DNA of 64,000 bases, taken from the NCBI GenBank assembly GCA_035578175.1, contig JAQMRL010000001.1:430851545-430915544 (forward strand), in the 5' to 3' direction. The notes under the pieces are model-generated. The model had not been told where the DNA came from. It ran no database searches and saw only the letters and a list, made by a program, of their open reading frames with translations. Made by a program: the position numbers and the translations under genes. This DNA is from Catonia carolina. Lineage: Eukaryota > Arthropoda > Insecta > Hemiptera > Achilidae. Positions 11,650 through 23,892 of the stretch are shown one piece after another. Numbering within the stretch: position 1 is the first letter of the stretch; each line of letters opens with the position of its first letter.

Positions 11650-12120
11650 CGATAAAAGTCGTCTGTTTATTCAGAGAATAAGGGGAACGAGGAGATTTGG
11701 AAACGGCAGAGGAATAGGAAAGGGGTTTGTATAAAGGGGAGGGGTAAAGGGAGGGTAACACGGTGTCTTAATGCAATCTGAGCATAAAACAGAGCGCGGG
11801 AGCGAGAGCTGAGCCAGAGTTAACTAACCAGTATCATTCGATTAGGCGAAGCCAGGTTCTAATTGCGGGACAAACATCCTCTTACAGCTCATTTCCCGTG
11901 CACCCAGAAAGACTGGTCCCCTCTAATTTTAACTAATAACCGCATTGGACCCTTGATTCATTTCAAATCATAAAACGAAATCTCGGTTTTTGAATGTCAT
12001 AACGCGATTAGACAAGCAGCAACCTCCTCGTACGTTAAACGCGTTATGCCCTTTACTGCTAAGCTAACAAATCCTTCTCTTCCATTCGACAAATCTAGCA
12101 TGTAACGTTTTAATTCTTTT
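11650..12120. promoter_or_regulatory. Candidate conserved non-coding block upstream of Shox
   Basis: A repeat-free block richer in G+C than its flanks. It includes 'gcgcgggagcgagagctgag', 'taactaataaccgcattgg' and 'cataacgcgattagacaagc'. No frame looks coding and it matches no repeat family in the window. Retained base composition in an otherwise eroded AT-rich region suggests constraint. Without comparative data this is inference. Confidence 0.3.
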
Positions 12121-13247
12121 AAATTATTGCGTGCAGCTTTACTCCAACCTTGTTTTTAAACAAGTTAGACGACTATTTCTTTTTTCATTTTTGTTTTTGT
12201 TTTACCAGGTTTCCCTAACAACATTTTTATAAAATTCGCTCTCTTGTTTTATAGATCTTCCTTTTTAATGCATTTTCCGATTTCATTTCATTTCAGTTCT
12301 ACGTTAACAAAATTTAATATTCCAAATACAGAATTTGACATTCGTTCTGAAATTTAATGAAATTTCGTTTTTCCATTTTATTAGGTTTAACAATTTTAAA
12401 ATACTGGATACTTTCTAAAATATACGTTAATTATCTTTAATTTATTCAAAAGTATAAAATTACAACCGAGAGAAAATTTGTATGAGGGCATGCGCCTATT
12501 TTTTTTAACTTTAAAAAAACAAAATTAAAGCTTAGCATACATTATATTAAAATACATTTTTTGCGATATTACTTTATACGCAGGCTTAAAATTTGTGTTT
12601 TCTAAAATTATAATCTCTAACATTTGGCAAAATATAAAATGAAAAGTCCAAAAACATTTTAACCATATTAAATGTGACGGTTTTACTTAAAACAAACATA
12701 AGTAAAACCTTATTGTAAAATGGAAAAGATTTAGAAACCACCGACTCCGTTCCTTATTTAGAAACAAATATTTTTAAAATAAAATTTGAAGATAAAAAAT
12801 AAATATTAAAATAAAAATGAAGCGACGACGGTTAGTAGGCTACAATGCAACAGTTGTTCTCTAAAATTGTAAATTTAGAGTTGTCCTTTAAGTACCTCTG
12901 AAGTATTTCGAACAAATTTATTTTTATTTTATGTTTAAAGTATAAAACATTGAACAAATATTTTTGAAAACAAACTGCAAAGAAAAATAAATCTAAAACT
13001 AAATTCGTACATTTTGCCTACAAAATAAAAAGGTTTGAAAATATTTATCTTCTTTACTTTATTAACATTTGTGTCTGTACATTGTTTTACAACAAAAAAC
13101 TGAACTGGTAATGATAATGATACAAATAGTAACATAAACAATATGTGAAAGCAGATAGAAGTTCAACGGTTTTTCTAATTAAATTTTTCATTAAATTAAA
13201 CCTTGTTTTTGTTTAAATTAACCTATCCAAAATCATCTTAATTTTTC
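12121..13247. other. AT-rich sequence, no feature seen
   Basis: A strongly AT-rich 1.1 kb with homopolymer runs. Nothing recognisable. Confidence 0.5.
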
Positions 13248-13529
13248 AGCTAATTATGAAACTGAAACATTTAAGAAAAGAAGAGGTAGGTATGCAAAAG
13301 ACACTAGTCAGAGTTATCTCCTCCGAGAGTAATATATTTCATTTTACAACAGACCCTGTGGTGAATGAAGTGAAGGTGTCATTTGGAGGGAGAAAAAAGA
13401 TACTTTTCAGAGGGCTTGGTTTGCTGATAAGCATACTTTTCCACTCAGTGAGGAAGGCAATCGTAAACCACCTCACTCCTCGTTTTACTTAGTAAAGCGT
13501 CTAGAGGCTGATGACCTGAACAACAACTT
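13248..13529 (+). repeat. R400 interspersed repeat, 5'-truncated copy
   Basis: Begins within the family at 'tgaaactgaaacatttaag' and runs to 'gatgacctgaacaacaac'. The first ~110 bp of the family are missing. TAGGCCTA follows at 13554. Confidence 0.8.
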
Positions 13530-13851
13530 CAAGGTGAAACAGCAAACCTTGTGTAGGCCTACAATTAAGGTGATTTACAACGATTAAGCTAACATGAAAA
13601 AAAACGTAAAAAGAAATCAGAGCTGTAACGAGATAACTACAGTTCGTTCACCACGACAAAGCTCCCGCACACTCAGCTTTGTCAATTTGTTAGTTATGTG
13701 GCAAAAATCAGCCGATTGACCTCTTTCCACCCCTGATGATGTTAAAGCCTGATGATGTTACAGACGTTTAAGACCATTTCAAACCTATCCAGGATTGCTC
13801 CGAAAAGTAGAAAATCCGATGGGAAAAGTATATGAATAGGAGAGGAGTATT

Positions 13852-14900
13852 TTGAAGAGGAAAACGACAAAAGTCCATAAAATTAATAGGCTAATGTATA
13901 TTTTAAAAATTAAGTTCGGTAATTTTCTGCTAGATAAGGGATATCCTTCCCATCTTATAAAAGCAGCCCAAAGCCTGTACAAAGATAAAAGAGGGATAAT
14001 AGCAGTGGAGAACTCCAATTCTGAAGAAGTAATTATTAATAGAGGAGTAAGACAAGGGTGTGGTCTATCACTCACTTTGTTTAATATTTATTTGGATGAC
14101 GTGATTAGAAGGTGGAAGTCTCAAATACACACTGGTATTCTCATGGGAGAATATAGGGTTGTAAACTGCTTATTAGTTGCCGATGACCTGATAGTGCTGC
14201 AGGAGAATGAGGATGACCTGCAGAGAGCACTTTTCATGCTGAAAAAACTCAGCAAAAAATATAAGTTGACAGTTTTGACGAAGACGCCAAAGGTAATGGC
14301 ATTTAGGGGGAAGGAGCCAGTCAGAAGTAAAATTGTTATAGATAATAATATTTTGGAACAGATCTCCCACTTTCATTATCTAGGTTGCAACATTACATAC
14401 CAACAGGATAAAGATGCTTACAATAAGATGCACCGATTTCAGCAAATATGCGGAACTATCCACTTTAAAAAATAGCACCAGCAAAAACATAAGGTTGAGA
14501 TTTTATAAAACATTAGCAGTGCTGACTCTACTCTATGGCAGTGAACCAAAGTGGCAGTGCTATGGCAGTGCTATCAAAGCGAGAAGACAGTAGATTGCAA
14601 GCATCTGAAATGAAATTTCTTCGACATACATATGGGTGTAGTAGAGAAGATCGTAACAGGAATACCGAGATAAGGAAAGAACTCAACATATACTCTATAA
14701 ACAACAAGGTATCCCAGAATACAGTGGTTAGAGCATGTAAACAGAATGCGGGAGGATAGGATACCTAAGAAGACACTGGGCTATGAACCGGAGGGCAGGA
14801 GAGAACGAGGACGCCCGAGAAAGAGATGGACAGATTTGAGAGGTTCGGAACAGGCAGAGATGTCTAATCCTTGAAAGGCAGAAGAAGAAGAATTTTCTGA
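13852..14900 (+). pseudogene. Non-LTR retrotransposon reverse transcriptase, 5'-truncated and frameshifted
   Basis: The first 207 codons (13852-14475) carry reverse-transcriptase motifs: LLDKGYPSHLIKAAQSLY, then NRGVRQGCGLSLTLFNIY (the palm/fingers 'RQGC' motif), then VADDLIVLQENEDDLQ (catalytic [YF]xDD altered to VADD), then ISHFHYLGCNITY. Against the sister copy at 40551, about 5 bp are missing near 14463, which shifts the frame. The region around 14535-14575 has a small duplication of 'ggcagtgctat'. Downstream frames still read KREDSRLQASEMKFLRHTYG and EGRRERGRPRKRWTDL, typical of the C-terminus, and the element ends in a 'gaagaagaag' tract near 14885. Endonuclease and RNase H regions were not seen. 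The clade is not certain. Confidence 0.85.
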
Positions 14901-15594
14901 ACATACCTTGTAGGCTATAATCTCTTACAGTTTCCATAACAAGTTCAGTAGAACTAAACTTACAAAAGTTTATTATTTTAACAACTGACAAGTCCAAACT
15001 AAATGAACTTCACCCCCAAGAAATCCGTTATTTGCAAAATAAACAAAAGCGAAAGTTAGGCTTCTGAATCTTATAAGATCGATATACACAATGCTTATAT
15101 AAGATGATATTTTTTCATAATATAAAACAGTTTCTCTTATATTGACAATCGTTTGCTAGAAACAGTTACGCAGTATAAATTGTAGTTCTCTAAAAGAGTA
15201 CGGGGAATGACTTTTCGGAACGTGTGACTTTTATGTGTTGGGAAAACGACAGGCACTTAGTTGTATAGTGTGGCAGAATGGAAAAGGGAGGATAAGAGTT
15301 ACTATTCTATATCGATTGGAAGCACCACTCGGACCTCTCTAATACAAGCCCAAAACGTACCTCACGCTCACCCCCACTCCAAAATAACCCAACACCCAAC
15401 TACGGCAAAACTGCTTTGCGTAACCGACGAAAAATAATGGACTTTAAATCTGCTCACCATATCACATATTTCTTTTAAACAATTTTATTAACATTTCTTC
15501 CGGAAAACTCCATCCATTCAAGGAAATTTAAATTTCATCTACAATTAAACCTTTAACAATTACTTAAAGAAACATTTAAAAAAAAAAAAAATAT
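14901..15594. other. No gene; moderately GC block at ~15180-15480
   Basis: No supported gene or repeat. About 15180-15480 is less AT-rich and repeat-free ('cctcacgctcacccccact'). It could be weakly constrained non-coding DNA, but the signal is weaker than the four blocks reported separately. Confidence 0.35.
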
Positions 15595-16525
15595 CTGGTG
15601 TGAAACTCTCACACAACTTTCTCTTGCCAATGCAAATAATGACCAATATAACCTAAAATTAGTAATAAAATATTAGAAATAAACTAACCTCAAAAAACAT
15701 AACCTCAAGCATGAGTGAGACGCAAAATGAAAACCGACTTCAGTTTGGCTTAAAAATACGGATAATCACTCTATCAGCTACACTAGGCTCTGTAGAGAAA
15801 AACACTCTAAATAAAAGTTGTATATACATCTTTTAATTTCATATAAATTTGAGTATACTTTTTTCGTAAAATACATAATAAGGCTGAAATCTTTAAAAAA
15901 TCGATATTTTTACTCGATTTCGTGAGAAAAAAACAGAAAATCGCTAATTAGGCCTACCGCTACCTACACTAAGCGTTACAAAAAAATATTTGAAATAAAA
16001 GTTGTAGGATTTTAAATTCTCTACAACTTTTATGATAATATAAATTTTTGCGATAAAATGCTTATTTAAGTCGCAATCTTAAAAAATTCCTTTACGTGAA
16101 AACACCTCTCCTAGAATTTTAGCAGACATGGCGCCTACTTCTATCTTGTAGAACATAAAAAAATATAGTAAATGAGGCGATTTTTTAAAAAATCGCAAAA
16201 AGTGAAACATTACACGAATAAACTACTACTTCCGGTTGACCGTTTTTGATGAAAATGTTCGTGCGGGTCCTTTAGTGATATCTAACGTCTTAAGTTTCAA
16301 ATTTCAAGTTCGTACGATGTTCCGTTCTTGAGATATTATATTCACACATACACACACACACACACACAGACACACCACAGACCAATCGCTAAAAACATGT
16401 TTTTTGGGTTCAGGGGGTCTGAAAACGTGTAGATCCGGTGAAAACTCGATTTTGAAAAATCGACATGAAAACAATATAGGTATACTTTCTTTCCTATATA
16501 TTCATATAGGCAAGAGAAAGTAATA
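15595..16525 (+). mobile_element. Helentron-associated (HINE-like) non-autonomous element, complete copy
   Basis: One end has a 6-bp stem, 5-base loop hairpin (GTGTGA..TCACAC, 15598-15614) next to a subterminal repeat 'actttctcttgcc' (15616). The other end carries the inverse 'ggcaagagaaagt' (ending 16521). Between them are two diverged direct copies of a ~190-bp block ('aaataaaagttgtag' then 'ttttaa') and a CA microsatellite at 16351-16372. Subterminal inverted repeats, an internal microsatellite and a terminal hairpin are the known plan of HINE/DINE-1 elements mobilised by Helentrons. No Rep/helicase is present. TAGGCCTA at 15949 is extra relative to the other copies. Confidence 0.65.
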
Positions 16526-17035
16526 ATAAGAGTGGTTTCATTTCAAAATTAATTAATATAATTACATAAATATAGTAATACATTAGTTATGTTATACATT
16601 AAGTTATATAATTAAGATAATATACATTGTTCCTTAATTTTTTTCATGTAACGCCATTTTTGACCATTAAGGCCTAAATTAGGCCTAATCTTAGATATTT
16701 TTAAGATTTCTCTTTGTCGCTCGAATATTCTTAACATTTTTTCACTGTAGGCTTTTTTCCTTTCTTCCGTCCGTCTTCAGAAGTACAGCGGCAATTACAA
16801 TACGTTCAGAGAATGTATCCATGAGGTGGCTGTTGTATAACTTATCAACAATTTTCTTTACGCTAAATGTCAAACACGATAATGTTAAACTAAAAAATTG
16901 AAATCTCGATCTGTACATTTTTGTTGTTTTTCATTGACATGATTTACGTGAACGTCACTTTCACTGTCTTTGGGAAAAATTAATTAACCTTACATTTTTC
17001 AAAGGAATAATTTAAACTGATAGCTTGATTAAATG
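16526..17035. other. No feature seen
   Basis: AT-rich; 'tcttccgtccgtcttcag' near 16775 resembles an antisense LINE tail but is too short to call. TAGGCCTA occurs at 16680. Confidence 0.4.
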
Positions 17036-17301
17036 CCCAAAACGGGCAGGTGGAGTGTTATTTTAATTGCACTCTATCTGTTTGGTCCAGGGCTAAAAAA
17101 AAAATAGTTCTGTTTCTTATCACATAGTCAGCCACTTATATGACTGAACTATTTAAGAACAGAAGAGGTAGAGGTGTAAAAGACACTAGTCAAGAGTTAT
17201 CTCCTCTGAGAGTAATGAATTTCACTATGCAGCCAGACCCTGTGGTGAATGAAGTGAAGTTGTCATTTGCAGGGTGGAAAGTGAGTGCTTTTCGGAGGGC
17301 C
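17036..17301 (+). repeat. R400 copy truncated by fusion to an inverted LINE tail
   Basis: Starts at 'gggcaggtggagtg' and follows the family to 'ttttcggagggcctg', then switches within a few bases to the reverse complement of a LINE 3' region. The missing part of R400 does not reappear on the far side. Confidence 0.8.
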
Positions 17302-17560
17302 TGTTCCAAACCTCTCAAATCTGCCCATCTCTTTCTCGCTTTCTTCCTCGTTCTCTCCTGCCCTTCGGCTTATAGCCCAGTATCTGTTTAGGTATCCTAT
17401 CCTCCCGCATTCTTACATTCTATAACCACTGCATTCTGTTTTGGGATACCTTGTTGTTTATAGAGAAGATGTTGAGTTCTATCCTTATCTCGGTATTCCT
17501 GTAACGATTTTCTCTACTACACCCATATGTATATCGAAGAAATCTGTCGCACAAATGCCA
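17302..17560 (-). pseudogene. LINE C-terminal fragment, antisense
   Basis: On the - strand it reads like the tail of the 13852 and 40551 elements: the RKRWTDL-type region, then the YKPEGRRE-type region and 'gaactcaacatcttctct'. It ends at the 'catatgggtgtagt' equivalent. Short indels break the frame. Confidence 0.75.
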
Positions 17561-18120
17561 CAGTTAATCACGGTATAGGATCCTTGAAGAATCATTCTGC
17601 AGAAGGTCTGTTTGTTTCAGTTGAAGTTATACCTCTTTGAATAACTTAGGAATCTGAAGTACAGTCGTTTGAAAATTCGTGATTTTCATAGAGGTGTAGG
17701 CCTATACAAATTTAAAATATTCTTGTTGACTAATTGATTTGTATTTAAGATCTGCCTGGTTTTGCATCGTTGTAGGTTTCTTGAAGAATGTGATTGTCCT
17801 CTTTTGTAAAAGTTTTCTTTGTTTCGGTTATTACCGCTTTGAATAACTTGGGATGCTGCAGGTGTTCAGTCACACCTTTAAAGATTCACGATTTTCATAG
17901 ATAGTTCCATATTACGCGCAAAACAGAAATGTCTTAGCCAACTCCATATTTAGGATCTACATGGTTTTGTACTGTGAATTACGCATTGTTTAAAAACGAT
18001 AAGTGTCGAATTTACTGCCCATGATTGTTGACAAGTTTGTTTACCATTTTTATTGATAATTTGAAAATATTTTTTAAAATAAAATAAAGATTAATACAGT
18101 GAATTCATTGAAACCAATTA
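17561..18120. other. No gene; weak internal duplication
   Basis: Two diverged blocks sharing 'tgtttcagttgaagttatac'- and 'ttgaataacttggga'-like sequence lie at about 17600-17700 and 17810-17905. The origin is unknown. TAGGCCTA occurs at 17697. Confidence 0.35.
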
Positions 18121-18645
18121 AGGGAATAGTATACAGTTTGTAAAGCGCAACATGTTGTTGTGAAAGGGCGTTTCATGTAAAACCTAGAGCAAATGTTATA
18201 TATCGACCAATCAGAGATAAGTGTCTAATTTGCTGAGCATGATTTATTTATCAAATTTTGTTTACCAATATATAATAGGCCTATGTAATATTCTTTAAAA
18301 TCTTCCCTTGTTCTACTACCTGATTTGGTACCAAAAAGTAAGAGTTGGTATAACTACAGTGGGCCTAAGTGTCCATTTATTTATAAACCTCCATATTCAT
18401 AAAAATATTTTAAATAAAACAAACATGAATAACATAATATGGTGAACTAATTAGTGGAATACAAATACTAATTAGTATAGTATTAGTATATTCTAATTAG
18501 TATTAGTAGTTTTTGGTGTGATACTAATTAGTGGGATTAGCGCGCCCTACGCCCATCACAGAAGGCGTGGAGGGGCGTTTGACGTCGCACCTAGAGAAAG
18601 TATCTACCAATCAGAAAACGGGTTTCTCAATGCGTTTGAATGTAA
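18121..18645. repeat. Diverged duplicate blocks with CCAATCAG
   Basis: About 18155-18235 and 18570-18625 share the order 'ggggcgttt', 'acctagag', 'ccaatcag'. This suggests two relics of one unidentified repeat. Confidence 0.4.
18447..18531. promoter_or_regulatory. Cluster of four CTAATTAG palindromes
   Basis: Exact CTAATTAG occurs at 18447, 18468, 18493 and 18524, four times in 85 bp, interleaved with 'tattagta'. The core TAATTA is a classical homeodomain site, and the location is about 14 kb upstream of the Shox start codon. A decayed tandem repeat is an equally good reading. Confidence 0.35.
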
Positions 18646-18930
18646 CCAATCAAGTTACTTATCATACTTCACTGTAATTGGTCGATAACAACCAATGAAA
18701 TTTTCAGATTTAGAGCATATTATAGTGATTGGCCAAATTGTTGGTTTCTGATTGGTTGGTATGTTTACTATGACTGACATGTCTTTCTCAAAATACCTCC
18801 CAGTATACGAAGACAGTGTTATAATAACCGTAGGCACAGCTCTTATGAGAACCTGCTGTGTAATCAGACGTACAACCAATAAACAAACAACCAACAAATA
18901 TCAGGCGCAGCCAATACAATAGTTCTCTTC
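18600..18930. promoter_or_regulatory. CCAAT/ATTGG-dense block
   Basis: CCAAT or ATTGG occurs at about ten places in 330 bp, for example near 18606, 18648, 18677, 18691, 18728, 18754 and 18877. NF-Y-type promoters cluster such boxes, but no TATA box, initiator or transcript is visible, so function is unproven. Confidence 0.25.
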
Positions 18931-19012
18931 CACCGGCAACATCAGAAGGTCACGGGCCAAAATATTTAGTTTCGCTTACCACGCTCGAAGAACCTCATTT
19001 TAATCAAAAAAT

Positions 19013-19800
19013 CGGGTGTGAAACACTCACACAACTTTCTCTTGCCAATGAAAATAATTAACAATAAATCTTAACTCAGTAATAAAACATTAGAAATAAA
19101 CAAAAAACTAACCTCAATATTCATAACCTAATTTTAATCAAGAGTGAAAGACGCAAAATAAAAATCCATCTCAGTTTGGCTTAAAAATACGGAAAATCAC
19201 TCTTTCACGCTGAACTAGGCTCTGTAGAAAAAAATGCTCTAAATAAAAGTTGTAGATCTTTGAATTTTCTATAAATTTAATAAATACACTTTTGTCATAA
19301 AATGCATACTAAGACCGAAATCTTAAAAAAATCAATTTTTCACACGTTTTCGTGAGAAAAAACAGAAAATCGCTAATTACCGCTAAACTAAGCGTTATAC
19401 AAAAAAAATGTTTGAAGTAAAATTTGCAGAATTTTAAATTCTCTACATTTTTTATTATATAAATTTTTGCGCTATAATACATATTAAAGACGTAATCTTA
19501 AAAAAACACTTTTTTACGAAAAAACAGCCTCACCAAGAATTTCAGCAAACATGGCGCCTATCCTATCTTGAAGAACATAAGAAACTTAGTAACCCAGGCG
19601 ATTTTAAAAAAATCGTAGGACCAGTTTTTGAGAAAATCGTAAAAAAGTGAAAAATTACACGAATAAACTACTACTTCCGGTTGACCGATTTTGATGAAAA
19701 TGTTCGTGCCGGGTCCGGTAGTGGTATGTATCTTAAGTTTCAAGTTTCAAGTTCGTACAATGTTCCGTTATTGAGGTATTCTGTTCACACACAGACACAG
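19013..19800 (+). mobile_element. HINE-like element, 3'-truncated copy
   Basis: Begins with the family hairpin GTGTGA..TCACAC and 'caactttctcttgcc', and carries both internal blocks and 'acatggcgcctatcctatct'. It stops after 'ttcacacacagacacag' without the distal subterminal repeat. At about 19378 it has 'ctaattaccgcta' where the 15595 copy has GGCCTA inserted. Confidence 0.7.
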
Positions 19801-20227
19801 TAAAAATCTAAAAAAATATTACTTACACTTCCAACTAAATTGTATTTTATTACGCTATAAATGTTATTATTATATTACTCTGATATTTAGATAAGATAGG
19901 CCTACGTTCGTACAAAGTTAACAGTTTAAATCTAGTCACATTTTTTGTGTTTCACATCAAATGACTTTTTCTTTTAATGACAACATATGTGTTTTATTAT
20001 TTTGGTATAAAATATAGAATTTTATCTGTAATTTGAAATAATAAAGTCATATGTTGGACGGCAACAAAAATAATAACCGAGTTTTGAAAAAATCACTGAT
20101 TCGAAGGCGGATCAAAGATGGACAATGGATCGTGTTTCGTTTTCCGAGAAACTCTGCATCATTTTGACACCTGAGAACTTATACTTATGTAGGCCTATTT
20201 ATTCATGATAATAATTTAGAGCATGTA
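19801..20227. other. No feature seen
   Basis: AT-rich; TAGGCCTA at 19897 and 20190. Confidence 0.5.
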
Positions 20228-20935
20228 GAAACAGTGAAGTTCCTAGGAGTATCTCTAGATAGATTTTTGTCTTGGCAGTTCTATACCAATCAAGTTTGTA
20301 GTAAAATTTCATCTGGGGTATTTGCACTAAAACAAATTACCAGATTAAATGATAAAAAATTACTAATGCCAGCTTATCATGGCCTCATTATGTCTCATAT
20401 CCGTTATGGTATCTTAATGGGGTAATTCTAGCATGGGTAATATGAATAGGGTTTTTTAAATTCAAAAGTAAGCTATTGGGTGTATGGTGGGAGCTAACCA
20501 GCTAACCTCATGCAGGGCACTTTTTAAGGAGCTTAAATTGCTTACCGTTCCCTCTCTTTACATTTTTGAGGTGATTATGTATGTTAGGCAAAATAATTTT
20601 ATCGAAAATTTCTATGTTCACAATCATAACACGAGAAACAGAAATGATTAGCCTATTATGTGGCTAATCACTCCACAATATTGTTTGAACAAAAACCTAC
20701 TTATGCAGGGAGAAAATTCATGAATAAATTACCCCAATTTTTAAAATGTTGTGATAATTTGCATTCCTTTAAAAAGAATCTGAAAAATTACTTGACCGGT
20801 GAAACTTTTTACAAGAATTTCTTTCTTGATAGTAGTGATAGGCCTACATTGAGTGATTTTTATATGTATTTCAGGTGTTATAACTGACATGTCCTATAAT
20901 CCTCCTGGAGTCTCCTGGACGCAAAAAAAAACAAA
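20228..20935 (+). pseudogene. Non-LTR retrotransposon C-terminal region and 3' UTR
   Basis: The first frame reads VKFLGVSLDRFLSWQFYTNQ and SSGVFALKQITRLNDKK, with HIRYGILMG. This matches the segment after the reverse transcriptase in jockey/CR1-like elements (KFLGVxLD...SW and ...HxRYGI). After a frameshift near 20425, further frames show KAIRCMVGAN, HNHNTRNRND and GRKFMNKLPQFLK ('NTRN..' and 'NKLP' are usual for this group). A stop follows at 20887. The 3' end 'ctcctggagtctcctgg' is shared with 4137-4325. Confidence 0.75.
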
Positions 20936-21560
20936 CATACAGTCTAATTTTAACCTCCGTCGGAAAAAGAGGGGTGTTCAAACAATAAATAATTGCCTTT
21001 TTCGTAATTGTCTACCAAGATTTAAACAATAACAATTCTTTACTTTAAAATAATTAAAAACGACAATTAAATTGTTAAAGAATTCCATTACTATAATATT
21101 TATACCTGATCTTTAAAATGTTACAAATATGAAGTATTTTTTCGTACTGCTTTATTCAATAGGAGTTTGTAAATGAGAACGTGTTGTGACACGGAGTCGA
21201 TATTTTTACTTAGTGTAGTAGCGCTCAAACTCCTATTATGAAATACATTGCTTTTGCAATTTCCGTAAGGCCTACTGCATTCTGAACGTGTAATCATTTA
21301 TAGGTACATTTTTGTACTTCAATTAAAAACATTTAAAAAAATAATCCTGTTAATATTGTAGGCCTATATATCATTATAATGGTGGTATTTTAAAAATATT
21401 TTAGGTAATAAATCGTTTATTGCAAAAAATTGTGTAGTCAATTGTATGAAGTGGTGTGTATTAAACAAGAATTAATGGATGAATGAAATGCTTTGAATAG
21501 GAATTCTCGAAACTAGTAGAAACTTTTGTTTTTATTTTGATTACTTCTCCCATATTCCAG
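20936..21560. other. No feature seen
   Basis: AT-rich; TAGGCCTA at 21359. Confidence 0.5.
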
Positions 21561-22310
21561 TTAAGGGGAGACTGTACTTTGTATCCCGCCAATGTTAAAT
21601 TTGTAATTTTTAGGTAGGTAGGCTACATTTTTTTCATTGGATTGGTGAAAGATAGGAAAACGAAACTTTACACACTTAATAGTTGTAGGGTGGTTTTAGC
21701 TACTGATATTTTTTTAATATAATTTGTTAGACCATAAAGTTTTTAAAGAATAACGAATAACATAAAATTTTTACATTTTTTTTACGTATTTTGCATATTT
21801 CTAATTTTTTGAGCACCTGAGGAAGTAAAAGCAATGTCGATGAATATGCATGCACATGATAATTAACTAGTAAACATTTTAGCCTGTTAGGTAAAATGTT
21901 TCTAAGAAAAACGTACCTAAGTGTTAAAAATCTAAGTTTACGGGAAAAGGCACATATAAAAACAAAATGTGCACAAACAAGTTTAATTTTCCATCAACAG
22001 TTGGTTAGAGAGCTGCACCAACAGCGGAGAATATTAAAAATAGTGAAGCAGATATTTAAAAAAAAACTAAAGTTCTTTTTGCACTAAAACGAACAATAAC
22101 TTATAGGCCTAAAAATATGAAAAATATTTGTTTTTGGCGACATGTTAATTTTTAGGGTAAACCTGATAAAAACTTATTTTTTTTCATTAAAATAATTTTT
22201 TGTCGTAAAATGTAATGTTTTTGTGGTAGATCTAGGTCTAATCTATTGAAAAACATAAAAAACCGAAAATTAAAATTTTCAGTCAAAACCATCGAACAGT
22301 CTCCCCTTAA
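21561..22310 (+). mobile_element. TTAA-flanked MITE (piggyBac-like), copy A
   Basis: Both ends are TTAAGGGGAGACTGT and its exact complement: 15 bp including the TTAA target site. TTAA duplication is the signature of piggyBac-type integration. Length 750 bp, no transposase. It is homologous throughout to copies at 32943 and 47886. TAGGCCTA at 22104 is an extra hexamer relative to both. Confidence 0.85.
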
Positions 22311-22686
22311 TCGGATAAAGTGTTAAAAGGTTCGATGTTTCAGAATTTATCTGACCGCAGTTTATAAAAACAGTTAGTGCCTTTGGTGAGTTAGTTAGTA
22401 GCCTACTTGGACTGTAAATGGAATTAGTGTTGTCGGCCGTTTCGAAATAGTGTCGTTAAGGGACCGGTTCTGAATTACATTAATAGTGCTTTTGCTTCCG
22501 GGTGATAGCAAGTGGTTGTGGAAAGGTGAATCAATTATTTTGGTTCTTAAGGACGTTATTCTATTGTTAGTGAAGTTTGGTTTAAGCTTTAAGTTATGTA
22601 CTTAATTAATTTAGACCTAATTAAAGTAGGCTATATGATTTATTTACAATTTGTTTGTAATTTAAGATTAATAATAATTAATTCTG

Positions 22687-23079
22687 CCCATAACAGACAG
22701 GTGGAGTGTCAAATTATTTACACTCAATCTGTTCGTTGCAAGGCTAAAATAAATAGTTCTGTCTCTTATCACATGATCAGTCAATTAAATGACTGAATCA
22801 TTTAAGAACAGAAGAGGTTGAGGTGAAAAAGACACTAATCAGAGTTATCTCCTCTGAAAGTAATGAATTTCATTATACAGCCAGACCCTGTGGTGAATGA
22901 AGTGAAGGTGTCATTTGCAGACTGGAAAATATGTGCTTTTCAGAGGGCCCGGCATGCTGATAAGTGTACTTTTCCATTCAGTGAGGAAGGCACTTGTAAA
23001 CCACCTCACTTCTCGTTTTATTTAGTAAAACCTCTATAGGTTCAAACCAGCCTTTCGCTGTTGACCTAAACAACAACAG
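22687..23079 (+). repeat. R400 interspersed repeat, full-length copy
   Basis: From 'cccataacagacaggtgg' to 'gacctaaacaacaacag'. Near-complete and close to the consensus of the family. Confidence 0.87.
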
Positions 23080-23892
23080 TAATTAATTGTAGCCTAATTA
23101 TTAATCGTGTTAATAAATAATTGTCATAAATTTAAAGGAAGATTGTTTGTTATGTATTATAACCAGATTCCGAACGAACCTAGGCTTAGGTGTTACAATA
23201 TTATTGATTTGATGTACAAAATACACTTTAAAGAAGATAAGAAGGCCTAAGTAAAATTAACTTTTGATTAAAATTCTATTTCTCCAAACCGTTCATAAAC
23301 AAAGTGCCTGATACGGACAAAAAGTAAAATATTATTGGAAAGGAAAACCCAAGAGTTGTTGTAAGAAATACAAAAGCAAAACTTCCAACTTCAGATTAAA
23401 TAATTAAATACGGAGTCTCCAATTTTAATTCTCATGTGATTAACTGAAGCATAGCCAATGAAAATCTTTAAATCATTAAGTTATTACTTTTCTCTTAAAA
23501 CTACCAATTTTTCATGGTGGAGATGTAAAAAATTCGTTGTGTGGCCCACTCTTGTACGTTTGAAGCTGTAGAGTGGTTCGTGTCAGAATATTGGGACTAC
23601 GGCTCTTTACACACTTCATTGGAGGGCGTTTTGCTCCAAAAACAAAAATTGTTTTTAATTTTGTTTACTAAAAACAAAACAATTATCACAGAAAATTATA
23701 TTAAATACAATAATTTATAATTATTTTATTATAATAACAGGCTGTATCAAATATTATTATTTCAATATTTTTATAATTTAGTCATCATTTTTAACTAATG
23801 AATTTCTTTTGGTAAATTTATCTTAAAGTTGTTTCAACATTTTGGTGACTAGTGCAGGATACGGAACGGTAATTTTTGATGTGAAATAATTT
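23080..23892. other. No feature seen
   Basis: AT-rich sequence without a gene or a repeat recognised from elsewhere in the window. Confidence 0.5.
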
